From the NCBI RefSeq assembly GCF_001854245.1, contig NZ_CP015381.1:1957001-2021000 (forward strand): a DNA stretch of 64,000 nt, read 5' to 3'. The position numbers and the translations under genes were made by a program. Each line of letters starts with the position of its first letter. Position 1 is the stretch's first letter. Below the pieces are notes generated by a model that saw only the letters and a program-made list of their open reading frames with translations, was not told the DNA's origin and searched no databases. This document shows positions 1 through 7,662 of this stretch, piece after piece. The DNA is from Desulfococcus multivorans (GTDB lineage: Bacteria > Desulfobacterota > Desulfobacteria > Desulfobacterales > Desulfococcaceae).

Positions 1-66
1 TTTCCCCAACTCACCGTTCATACCCAGGAGCCGTTGCGATTCCAGATGGACGGGTCCTTGTCATGA
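1..66 (+). CDS. possible 3' end of an upstream gene
   Basis: Frame 1 is open from the first base to a TGA at 64-66 and would give the last 21 residues of a protein that begins before the window. Nothing in this short peptide identifies a family, and 21 open codons can occur by chance. It is recorded only because no other explanation for the first 66 bases is visible. Confidence 0.2.
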   Translation, partial: FPQLTVHTQEPLRFQMDGSLS

Positions 67-192
67 GATAACTTGCGTATTATAGTAAAAGGTAACGTTA
101 TGAGGACCCAGACATGCCGATAGAGGGCGCATTCAGGTTTTGGGTCTGGAAAGGTTCAATGGATTCCAATCTCAACAGAAAGGACGACCACC

Positions 193-462
193 ATGATCAG
201 CAAAGCCGAACTATGTGACAAAATTCGAAAAATATATCCGGATATCGGTGAGTGCGGGATTGACGTCGAGGTCGATTACGATGCCGAACAAAAAGCCTGG
301 GTCGTGGATCTCAAAAAAGGCGGCCATGAGCTCAAGACATTTCTCGAGGACAACGATGCGGAAAAATGCATGGAGGGAAAGCAGTGTGTCAGTCTGGGCA
401 TCGAAATTGCTCAACTTAGAGCGAATATCGAGAGAATGAAGGAAGCGGATGGCCGGTCGTGA
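193..462 (+). CDS. small acidic protein of unknown function
   Basis: An 89-residue protein preceded by AAAGGACGACC a few bases before the ATG. It is charged and acidic, has no signal peptide or membrane segment, and contains two cysteines in a central EKCMEGKQC stretch followed by a predicted amphipathic helix (residues about 66-85). I do not recognise a family. It stands alone: a strong terminator follows immediately and the next gene is on the other strand. The palindrome TAACGTTA lies about 93 bp upstream (93-100). That it is real rests on the ribosome binding site, the terminator placement and the protein-like composition. Confidence 0.65.
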   Translation: MISKAELCDKIRKIYPDIGECGIDVEVDYDAEQKAWVVDLKKGGHELKTFLEDNDAEKCMEGKQCVSLGIEIAQLRANIERMKEADGRS

Positions 463-473
463 AAATATTTTTC

Positions 474-522
474 GGGCATCTTGCGGGCGGCCTGTTGACG
501 GCCTCCGCAAGATGCCTTTCTT
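474..522 (+). terminator. rho-independent terminator
   Basis: A 12-13 bp stem (GGCATCTTGCGG pairing with CCGCAAGATGCC) closes a loop of about 17 bases and is followed by TTTCTTT. It sits 12 bases after the stop of the small protein gene. It also lies 3' of the minus-strand flavoprotein gene, so it may serve both. Confidence 0.85.
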
Positions 523-570
523 TGGAATGGCCCTGCGGCGGATTCGGTTTGACGGATGCCGCTGCAGAAG

Positions 571-2271
571 TTACATTCCCAGATAGTCCAGTTCGAAGGG
601 CCATGCCTCGTGGCCGCCTTCCATGAACCATACCCGATCGAATCCCGCGGCCTGAAGGATACGCTGGGCCTCATACCCCCTGAGGCTGATCTTGCAGAAC
701 GTGATGATGTCCTTGTCCCTGGGCAGCTCATTCAGGCGTTCGCGCAGTGAACCCAGGGGGATGTGGACGACCTTGTCATAAGCCATCTTGAGCATCTTGT
801 TCTCATCGGGCTCCCGGACATCCAGAAGCAGAACATCCCCTTGGTCCATCCGTTCCTTGGCGTCGTAAACACTGATGGATCGGGCGATGCCGTCCATCTT
901 GTTGCTGAGCACGTGGGCGCATACGGCGATGGGATCGATGGGTGGACCGAAGGGTGGGGCATACGCCAGATCAATATCGGCCAGATCCTCTACGGTCCCG
1001 CCGTAATAGAGGGTGCCGGCGGCCACGTCCAGGCGTTTGGCGCCGTCCCCGGCCCCGGCGACCTGAACTCCCAGTACCTTGCGGTCCCGCTTCGAGGCCA
1101 GCATTTTGATCAGGAAATAGCGGGCGTTCTTCATGTAATGCGGCCGATCGGGTCCGCCCCAGACGATGGATTCGTAAGCAATGCCCAGCTTTTTGGCCAT
1201 GGCTTCGGTCAGGCCGGTTCGACCGACGGTATAGTCAAAGACCTTGACGACGCCGGTGCCGTTGATGCCGGGAAAAGGCGTCTGCTGTCCGGCGATGTGA
1301 TTGGCGATGGTCCGTCCGTGCTTGTTGGCCGTCGACCCCAAAGGAACATACATGGGTGGGGCCACGGTTTTGTTGATGAAACGATTGAGTACGCAGTCGC
1401 CGCCGGCGTAGATATCCGGGTCGCTGGTCTGGCAATTGTTGTTGATGAGAATGCCCCGATCACAAAATAGCCCGGCTTCTCGGGCCAATTCGTCATTGGG
1501 GCGGGTACCCACGGCCACTACGACGCAGTCGGCTGAAATAGAACGTTGATCGGTTTTGACGGCCGTCACTTTGCCGTCCCCGTCGCCTTCGAGTCCCACC
1601 ACCCGTTCGCCCAGAGCCAGGTCCACATCATTGTCCTCCAGATGAAGCTGGACGTAGGCGGCCAGATCCCGATCCATCACGCCGGGCAGCACATGGTCGA
1701 ACATCTCGACCATGGTAACGTTCATATCCTTGTACATCAAGGCTTCGGCCATTTCCATGCCGATAAAACCAGCGCCCACCATTACGGCGTTTTTAAGCCC
1801 CTGGGCTGCGATTTCCTCTACGAGGGTCCGGGCGTGTTCGGGGTGGGTCATGAACCACACGTTTTTGAGATCGATGCCCGGGATGGGAGGACGAAAGGCC
1901 GAACCGCCGGCGGCGATCACCAGTTTGTCATAAGGCAGGTCCGATTCGACCCCGGTGTCGAGGGCTTTGACGGTTACGGTCTTCCGGCTCCGGTTGATCC
2001 GGATGGCCTCGGTTCGGGCAAGGACTTTGAATCCTTTGGTCTTTTCAAAAAATTCGGCGGTGCGCGGCAAGCCCACCTGAGTGTGAGTGAGGGCGTTGAT
2101 GTTCAGAAATTCGCCCTCAACGTAATAGGGAAGTCCGCAGGCACCGTAGGATATCAACCGGTCCCGTTCGATCATCGTGATATCCGCATCGGGACAGAGC
2201 CGTTTCAACCTCGAAGCGGTTTTCGGGCCGCACGCGACGCCGCCGATGATCAGGACACGCAAGTTAGACAT
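571..2271 (-). CDS. CoA-disulfide reductase-like flavoprotein with C-terminal rhodanese domain
   Basis: A 566-residue pyridine-nucleotide disulfide oxidoreductase. An N-terminal FAD-binding GGVACGPK loop is followed by SYGACGLPYY, the single redox cysteine context of CoA-disulfide reductases and NADH oxidases. An NAD-binding fold (GAGFIGMEMAEAL) and the FAD motif IYAGGDC come next. Residues about 470-566 form a rhodanese domain with LLLDVREPDE and active cysteine in FCKISLRG. Such fusions reduce CoA disulfide, persulfides or polysulfide with NAD(P)H in the cytoplasm. The ATG at 2271 is chosen because AAAGGA lies upstream and the FAD motif begins five residues in. The longer reading frame to 2331 lacks a binding site. 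It is monocistronic here. Confidence 0.9.
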   Translation of the reverse strand: MSNLRVLIIGGVACGPKTASRLKRLCPDADITMIERDRLISYGACGLPYYVEGEFLNINALTHTQVGLPRTAEFFEKTKGFKVLARTEAIRINRSRKTVTVKALDTGVESDLPYDKLVIAAGGSAFRPPIPGIDLKNVWFMTHPEHARTLVEEIAAQGLKNAVMVGAGFIGMEMAEALMYKDMNVTMVEMFDHVLPGVMDRDLAAYVQLHLEDNDVDLALGERVVGLEGDGDGKVTAVKTDQRSISADCVVVAVGTRPNDELAREAGLFCDRGILINNNCQTSDPDIYAGGDCVLNRFINKTVAPPMYVPLGSTANKHGRTIANHIAGQQTPFPGINGTGVVKVFDYTVGRTGLTEAMAKKLGIAYESIVWGGPDRPHYMKNARYFLIKMLASKRDRKVLGVQVAGAGDGAKRLDVAAGTLYYGGTVEDLADIDLAYAPPFGPPIDPIAVCAHVLSNKMDGIARSISVYDAKERMDQGDVLLLDVREPDENKMLKMAYDKVVHIPLGSLRERLNELPRDKDIITFCKISLRGYEAQRILQAAGFDRVWFMEGGHEAWPFELDYLGM

Positions 2272-2354
2272 GAGATTTTTCCTTTCGTCTGAAAAGGTCA
2301 TAATTTGAGCCGTTGCCGACAGAAACGACAAATGCGAATTATCTCTTTTATGGT

Positions 2355-2564
2355 TTATACAAAGATCCCCAGCGGTTTGTCAACGGGTTCACTTTGAATG
2401 ATTTCAAAAAAGTTTTCAAGAGGCGTTGATTCGGCCGATCTCCGAGTCGTTGCGAGTTCCGTCAGCCTGTCGACAAAATAGGTCTTCGCCTCGGCGTAAG
2501 CCTGTTGAGACGAGAAGACCGCTGCGGCTGACGTCATAAGATCAAATGCTTGGGGTGTATCCAA
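2355..2564 (-). CDS. doubtful small ORF in the gap upstream of the flavoprotein gene
   Basis: The 339-base gap between the flavoprotein and the CBS-PAS gene holds only this 69-codon frame. It begins with TTG (or an internal ATG ten codons on) and has no convincing ribosome binding site for either start. The composition is not obviously unlike protein, but no family is recognised. It may be noncoding leader DNA. Confidence 0.25.
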   Translation of the reverse strand: MDTPQAFDLMTSAAAVFSSQQAYAEAKTYFVDRLTELATTRRSAESTPLENFFEIIQSEPVDKPLGIFV

Positions 2565-2610
2565 GAATCAATCGGATTCGCGGTTCGTGAGGATCGACTG
2601 GTCCTGATCA

Positions 2611-4176
2611 TCAGTTCTCCTTGGTCGCTCTCTGGTAAATCATACCGCCGGAACCGTCCGGGACTTTTTTCAAATTCCAGTACTGTTCTCTGATCTCCGT
2701 CAATCGTTGCGTTACATCCTCAACGGCAATCATGACCTCATTGAGAAAATAATTCATCTCTGAAGCATGGGATGTGATTTCATCCAAGATTTTTTCCCAT
2801 CCTGTTGTTGCATCCCCATTGGATCCTTTCTCTGTCAGTGCTTCAATATCCGACAAAAAAGCTTTAATCATTTCAACGCCCATCATGATCACGTTCAGCG
2901 GTGATGCCAGATCATCCGCAAAACAGCCTGCAAGCTGGCTGATTGCCTCGAGCTCCTTTTGTCTGATTGCCTCCGTGATGTTGTGAGCGATTCCCTGATA
3001 AGAGACAACTTTTCCGGTGTCATCTCTTTGCGCAATGACATTCAAACCTATTTCGAATTTTTCGCCTTTGACATTCTGAAGCAACATTCTGGTCCGTGCG
3101 GCCTCTCCTTTTTCCAGAATCTCTTTGACCAGTGATGCCATTGTCGCAGGATCCACATAAAAATCCTTTATGTTTCTTTGTGTTGTTTCCTGTTTGCTGC
3201 TGAGTCCGAGAAGTTCGATGCCGGCTGGATTGATATCGAGGATTTGCCCATCTGTTTTAAGGATATATATCATATCCTTAGAGCGTTCGAAGATGCGTCG
3301 ATATTTTTCCTCACTCGCCTGGAGTTTGTCGAGTGCCTTCTTTTTTTCGGTGATGTCTTCAATAATATGATTGATTCTTCTTACCGCTCCTGTCTTCATG
3401 TATTCGACGCGACCGTAATCCAAAACCCATTTTATCTTGCCTTTCGGGGCAACAATCCGATAACTGATCTCAGAAAATCCCTTCTCAAACAAATCGGTGT
3501 AATGGGCAAGGACGTTATTCTTATCAAGGTCGTGAACGAAATCGAAAATACTTACTTTTTTGTTCAGAATATAAGATGCCGGCACTTCATAAAAAGAAAA
3601 GGCTGAGGAATTGACCTCCACAAGATGATCGTCAAAAAATGAAAAATCAGTTATGCTGTTTTTATCGACTTCTTCAATATATGAGAAAGAAAGCACCAGT
3701 TCACGCATGTGATCCAGAATGCTTCTGAGCCTTGTATTCAGTCTTTCAATTTCAAGTTTTTCTTTTTTTCTCTCGGTGATGTCCCTGATATAGTTGTCGT
3801 CCATGAATTTGCTGATATCGACGATGCCCAGGATGCGCTGTTGTTGATCCACCACCGGAAGCGCCAAAAGCTTATGGTGGGCCAGCAGGTCATAAGCCTG
3901 CGATATTGTCGCATGCTGGGGAATGGTTATCAGTTTTCGGATCATCAGCTCTGAAATGCGCTGGTCCAGGGGCGTAGTGAGCAGCCGTCGGGTCAGAATC
4001 ACACCCATCAATTGTCCGGCGTTGTCCACCACGTAGAAATAAACGATTTTTTCTCCGAAGCCATGCAATCTGATGTAGTCCAATGCTTGCTGAACAGTGT
4101 AATCCTCACGCAGCGTGATAATGTCCTGGTGCGCGATAGTCAAGGCCGGTTGATGTAAATCGATCTGTTCCTTCAT
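2611..4176 (-). CDS. CBS-PAS sensor protein with degenerate histidine-kinase dimerisation helix
   Basis: A 521-residue soluble protein. Residues about 10-130 are a tandem CBS pair. Two PAS domains follow (about 145-280 and 285-405, the second opening with ASEEKYRRIFERSKDMIYIL). The C-terminus (about 405-480) resembles a HisKA helix, ISQLAGCFADDLASPLN, but the phospho-acceptor histidine of the usual AHDF/AHEI motif is Asp here and no ATP-binding domain follows. The protein may therefore sense ligands or redox state and dimerise, but cannot act as a classical kinase. No strong ribosome binding site precedes the ATG, because repeat sequence lies directly upstream. Function is unknown beyond signalling. 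Confidence 0.8.
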   Translation of the reverse strand: MKEQIDLHQPALTIAHQDIITLREDYTVQQALDYIRLHGFGEKIVYFYVVDNAGQLMGVILTRRLLTTPLDQRISELMIRKLITIPQHATISQAYDLLAHHKLLALPVVDQQQRILGIVDISKFMDDNYIRDITERKKEKLEIERLNTRLRSILDHMRELVLSFSYIEEVDKNSITDFSFFDDHLVEVNSSAFSFYEVPASYILNKKVSIFDFVHDLDKNNVLAHYTDLFEKGFSEISYRIVAPKGKIKWVLDYGRVEYMKTGAVRRINHIIEDITEKKKALDKLQASEEKYRRIFERSKDMIYILKTDGQILDINPAGIELLGLSSKQETTQRNIKDFYVDPATMASLVKEILEKGEAARTRMLLQNVKGEKFEIGLNVIAQRDDTGKVVSYQGIAHNITEAIRQKELEAISQLAGCFADDLASPLNVIMMGVEMIKAFLSDIEALTEKGSNGDATTGWEKILDEITSHASEMNYFLNEVMIAVEDVTQRLTEIREQYWNLKKVPDGSGGMIYQRATKEN

Positions 4177-4184
4177 CTTAAAAA

Positions 4185-4233
4185 TTCAACTTTCGACGTT
4201 CATGATGGTGGCCGTATCCTCCCGGCACCGGTT
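4185..4233 (-). repeat. dispersed repeat, copy A (partial), forming a pseudogene 3' end
   Basis: Plus-strand TTCAACTTTCGACGTTCATGATGG is followed by GGCCGTATCCTCCCGGCACCGG. Both blocks recur in the large element at 51701-51942 and in copy B. The copy supplies the last 15 or so codons and the stop of the molybdenum hydroxylase pseudogene, and ends 8 bases before the CBS-PAS start codon. Confidence 0.75.
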
Positions 4234-5155
4234 CAGGGCTTCCTTGACCCGTTCCGGGGTCATGGGAAGTTGACGCAGCCTGGCTCCTGTCGCATCATAT
4301 ACCGCCGTGGCCAGGACGCCGCCCATGCAGATGATGGCGGGTTCTCCGCCGCCCTTCGGGGACAGGTTGGGGTTTTCCAGGATCACGGTCTCGAGCTCGG
4401 GCAGCCACGAAAATATTGGAATGGCATAGGTGTCCCATCCCCGGCAGCCGGATGTCCCCGGCGAATCGGGCCTTTCCCAGGACCTTCCGGATGGCGTCCC
4501 GCCGCAGGAAAGGCCTGCCGCTGGTGGTGTATGCCGATGCGGGTTTGAGCCGTGGCAGCTCCGAAAGATGCCGTTCGATGATCCGCCCTGCGGTGAGCGC
4601 TCCATAGGTCACCCGAATCGCAGGGCGTTCCCGGTCCCAGACCAGGCCGTTTTTGACCGACAGCCGATTCCTGGGGCAGGACAGCCGCTCAGCCGCCATG
4701 TCCAGGAGGACGGCTCTGGCCTCGCAGGCGGCCTCTTTGACGAAAATCCCGTAATAGCGGGTCGAAAGAGAGCCCCAGGTGCCGGCGTCCCAGGGGCAGA
4801 GATCCGTATCTCCCAGGACCATCTCCACCGATTCATAGGCCACGTCCAGCTCTTCGGCCGCCATCTGGGCGAAAGAGGTGATGACGCCCTGGCCCATTTC
4901 GATCTTTCCCACGAAGCAGGTCACCCGGTTGTCCGGATCGATGCGCAGAAAGGCATTGAAATCGCTCGGCACCCGGCTTCCGAGAAGCCCCGTTCTCAGG
5001 GCACGGGCCTCGGCAGGAAGATCTCCCAGGGTGCCGTAGATGACGAGGCCCCCGCCCAGAAGACCCATGCGCTTCAGAAACTCCCGCCGGTCCATGCCCG
5101 GGGAGGGGGCCGCCGCTTCGGTCCGATCCTGGATAAAAGGGACTTCCTTTTTCAT
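4186..5155 (-). pseudogene. molybdenum hydroxylase large subunit (IorB/aldehyde oxidoreductase family), internally deleted
   Basis: The N-terminal part (5155 to about 4440) is a normal start of the Mo-pterin subunit. It has a Tat-like RREFLKR signal, then EMGQGVITSFAQMAAEEL and LGDTDLCPWDAGTWGS. At about 4430 the homology jumps, in another frame, to the extreme C-terminus (YAIPIFSWLPELETV, then SPKGGGEPAIICMGGVLA and LPMTPERVKEAL). Family members are about 700-780 residues, so roughly 400-450 central residues, including most of the Mo site, are missing. The last codons come from a dispersed repeat. The ATG overlaps the stop of the small-subunit gene (ATGA). The Mo-pterin subunit cannot be functional. 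Confidence 0.85.
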
Positions 5156-5631
5156 GATTTGCCTCCTTTCAGCATCTCCGCCGCGGTGTGAACGGCCGCC
5201 AGGATGCGCACATGGGCCCCGCAGCGGCAGAGATGGTCGTCCAGGGCCTCGATGATCTCCTCCCGGGTGGGGCTCGGGTTGGATGCCAGCAGGCTGTGGG
5301 CCTTGAGGATCATGCCGGGGGTGCAGAACCCGCACTGGAGGGCGTCGTGGCGGACAAAGGCCTGCTGAATGGGATGGAGCTTCCCTTCCGCGCCGATCCC
5401 CTCGATGGTGGTGACGTGTCTCCCCGCCACGAACCCCACGGTGATCTGGCAGGAGGGGAGGGCTTCGCCGTCCACCAGGACCGTGCAGGCACCGCACGCC
5501 CCCTCGCCGCAGCCGTATTTGGTTCCCGTAAGGCCCAGATCGGTCCGAAGGACCCACAGGAGGGTCCGCTCCTCGTCGATGTCGAGGCTCACGGGTTTGT
5601 CGTTGAGGGTAAACCGGATTGTCTTCACCAT
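5152..5631 (-). CDS. 2Fe-2S small subunit of a molybdenum hydroxylase (IorA/CoxS family)
   Basis: A 159-residue protein with the standard two-cluster layout. A plant-type ferredoxin domain holds CGEGACGACTV plus a later single cysteine (residues about 40-75). A helical domain follows, with CGFCTPGM and CRCG (about 98-145). It would pass electrons from the Mo-pterin subunit. The start at 5631 is set by AGGGAGG just upstream; the longer frame to 5862 has no family similarity. It is translationally coupled to the large-subunit gene, which is a pseudogene, so this protein has no evident partner in the window. Confidence 0.9.
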   Translation of the reverse strand: MVKTIRFTLNDKPVSLDIDEERTLLWVLRTDLGLTGTKYGCGEGACGACTVLVDGEALPSCQITVGFVAGRHVTTIEGIGAEGKLHPIQQAFVRHDALQCGFCTPGMILKAHSLLASNPSPTREEIIEALDDHLCRCGAHVRILAAVHTAAEMLKGGKS

Positions 5632-5939
5632 CGGAAACCTCCCTTGTGTAAGGGTTTTCGGCCAGGAGGGCGATTCGTCGCAACACAAAGGGGGCAGCGA
5701 TCGGGGCAGTTCGCGGCGCAGACCCTTTCGGGGAACTTTTTCTATCTCTTGCAGATACCTGATTTGCGTCGTGATGTCCATAGGCAGGCATGGCGATCGG
5801 GAGCACTCTTTCGGATGGATTCCAGTGGGGCTCGGTTGAGTCGGCGCGGAGACGGTCCGCAAAATACATCTGAAAGGTCTCAGGCAGATTGAATTGAATG
5901 GTTTTTTAAAAAAATTGTGGTATTCTATATTTTTCGATG
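5632..5939. other. intergenic, no gene seen
   Basis: About 300 bases upstream of the small-subunit gene. Reading frames here look like shadows without family resemblance or binding sites. An AT-rich stretch (5900-5940) precedes repeat copy B. No promoter is clear. Confidence 0.5.
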
Positions 5940-6017
5940 ATTCAATTTTCGACTTTCATGATAGCGACCGGACAGCGGTGCCGGGAGGATAGGGCCTATG
6001 AAAGTCGAACGTTGAAT
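5940..6017. repeat. dispersed repeat, copy B, complete with terminal inverted repeats
   Basis: A 78-bp element bounded by ATTCAATTTTCGACTTTCAT and ATGAAAGTCGAACGTTGAAT, which are inverse complements with one or two mismatches. The centre contains GACCGGACAGCGGTGCCGGGAG. This is the clearest complete short copy in the window and shows the element's ends. Confidence 0.85.
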
Positions 6018-6094
6018 CGGTGATGGAAACGATGTTTCAGATTGAGAGATGCTGCTCCCGCGCCGGGGCGAAACCATCGGAAAAAGGAACGGAA

Positions 6095-6934
6095 ATGAAG
6101 ACCTACGAACAAGCTATCAACGATCACTACAGCCGGGACAATCTCACCGACAGCATTCAGTCGGCGCTTGACAGGAGTGGACACGTCGTCTCTTCACACG
6201 AGGATACCGCCGGGTTTGATGAATTTCACATCCGGGGACGAGAGGCCACGCGGGAGCTGGCCGATTTGGCCGGGCTGGAAAAGGGGATGACGGTTCTTGA
6301 TCTGGGGTGTGGGATCGGCGGACCTGCGCGGACCCTGGCGGCGGAGTACGGGTGCATCGTGACCGGGATCGATCTCGTGGCGGAATACTGCCGGGCCGCG
6401 GAAATGTTGACGGCAAAGGTCGGCCTCTCGGAACGGGTTCGTTTTCAGCACGGCGATATGACGGCATTGCCTTTTGATCCGGAGACTTTTGATGTCGTTT
6501 GGACATTGCACACCACCATGAACATCGAGAACAAGGCGGCGCTTTTTTCAGGGGTGGCTCGGGTGCTCAGGCCCGGAGGGCTCCTGGCCCTCTACGAGGT
6601 GTGCTCAGGGGATGTCAAGCCGCCGTATTATCCTGTTCCCTGGGCAAGCGACGGCACCATCGACTTCCTTGTCCCGTCCGATGTCCTGAAACGCCTGATT
6701 TCCGTTTCGGGGTTCACGGAAGTGGCGTGGCGGGACGTTTCTACGGCGTCCCTGGACTGGCTGAGACGGACGATAGATGCCAAAAAAACCGCAGCCGCAG
6801 CGGGCGCTCCCCGAACCGTGGGGCTGGGTGTCGTGATGGGCAAGACGGCGGCTCAGAAAAGCGGCAACATGGTTCGGAACCTCGATGAGGATCGGATTCG
6901 TATCTTCCAGGGTGTTTTCCGGCGTGCTTCCTGA
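6095..6934 (+). CDS. SAM-dependent class I methyltransferase
   Basis: A 279-residue methyltransferase of the UbiE/glycine-sarcosine type. Motif I is VLDLGCGIGGPART (about residues 65-78), the acidic GIDL end of strand 2 follows, and QHGDMTALPF and FDVVWTLHTTMNI match motifs II-III. The start at 6095 has AAGGAACGGAA upstream and gives the best N-terminus; the frame reaches back to 6020 without support. It lies just 3' of repeat copy B and converges on the FadR-type regulator 8 bases away. The substrate cannot be told from sequence. Confidence 0.85.
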   Translation: MKTYEQAINDHYSRDNLTDSIQSALDRSGHVVSSHEDTAGFDEFHIRGREATRELADLAGLEKGMTVLDLGCGIGGPARTLAAEYGCIVTGIDLVAEYCRAAEMLTAKVGLSERVRFQHGDMTALPFDPETFDVVWTLHTTMNIENKAALFSGVARVLRPGGLLALYEVCSGDVKPPYYPVPWASDGTIDFLVPSDVLKRLISVSGFTEVAWRDVSTASLDWLRRTIDAKKTAAAAGAPRTVGLGVVMGKTAAQKSGNMVRNLDEDRIRIFQGVFRRAS

Positions 6935-6942
6935 GCCGACGT

Positions 6943-7662
6943 TTACGTGTCCTCCTGGTGGAAATTCTTGAAAAAATCCATCACGAAATCGATGTGATGT
7001 TTCATGGCTGCAAAAGCGCCTTCGGCATCCCGGTTTTTGATGGCCTCGATGATGGCGACGTGCTGGTTGAAGATCTGGTCGATGTTGCTGGGGTCTTCGT
7101 ATAGATACCGGAGGTTTTCCTTGATCCCGATAAACAGGAAATCGAAGAAGATCTTCATCAGGTAGATCTGAACCGGATTTTTGGTCGCATAGGTGATGGC
7201 CATATGAAACGATACGTCCGCCTCGTTTCCCAATTCGCCGTTTCGGATCTGATCTTCCAGTTCCTTAAGGCTTTTTTCGAGAAATCCAATATCCTTCTCA
7301 TCCGCCCGTCGAGCCGCGAGGGCCGCTGCGTTGGTTTCCAGACCCATCCTTACCTCGAGCAGGTCCGTGAGCGAGGCATCCTGATTCTCCATGGCAACGG
7401 CGAGGGGGCTCTTCCGGATGGATTCGGTGCCGCGTACGAAGGTGCCTTGTCCCTGCTTCTGATCCAGAAATCCCATCACTACCAGTTTTCTGAGGGCATC
7501 CCTGACCGAGGTTCGGCTGACGCCCAGGGCGTCAGCCAACTCCCGTTCCGGCATGATTTTTTCGCCGGGTTTAAGTTCGCCTCGGAAAATGAGCTCTCTC
7601 AGCTGTTCGAAGACCTGGTCGGATATTCGCTTGGGTTTGATCGGCTTGAGTTCAATTTTCAT
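6943..7662 (-). CDS. FadR/GntR-family regulator of lactate utilisation
   Basis: A 239-residue regulator. Residues about 10-75 are a GntR winged helix (SDQVFEQLRELIFRGELKPG, ELADALGVSRTSVRDALRKL). Residues about 95-225 are an all-helical FCD ligand domain with metal-binding-type residues, as in LldR and PdhR. It is the last gene of a minus-strand operon with glcD and glcF, and its start overlaps glcF by 11 bases. The divergent intergenic region carries two TGGT-N3-ACCA palindromes, the operator form of this family. It most likely represses both lactate operons until lactate or a related acid binds. The effector is an inference. Confidence 0.88.
   Translation of the reverse strand: MKIELKPIKPKRISDQVFEQLRELIFRGELKPGEKIMPERELADALGVSRTSVRDALRKLVVMGFLDQKQGQGTFVRGTESIRKSPLAVAMENQDASLTDLLEVRMGLETNAAALAARRADEKDIGFLEKSLKELEDQIRNGELGNEADVSFHMAITYATKNPVQIYLMKIFFDFLFIGIKENLRYLYEDPSNIDQIFNQHVAIIEAIKNRDAEGAFAAMKHHIDFVMDFFKNFHQEDT

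Noticed and set aside
5152-5862. Longer start for the 2Fe-2S subunit at 5862
   Set aside because: Residues before 5631 lack family similarity, and AGGGAGG marks the start at 5631.
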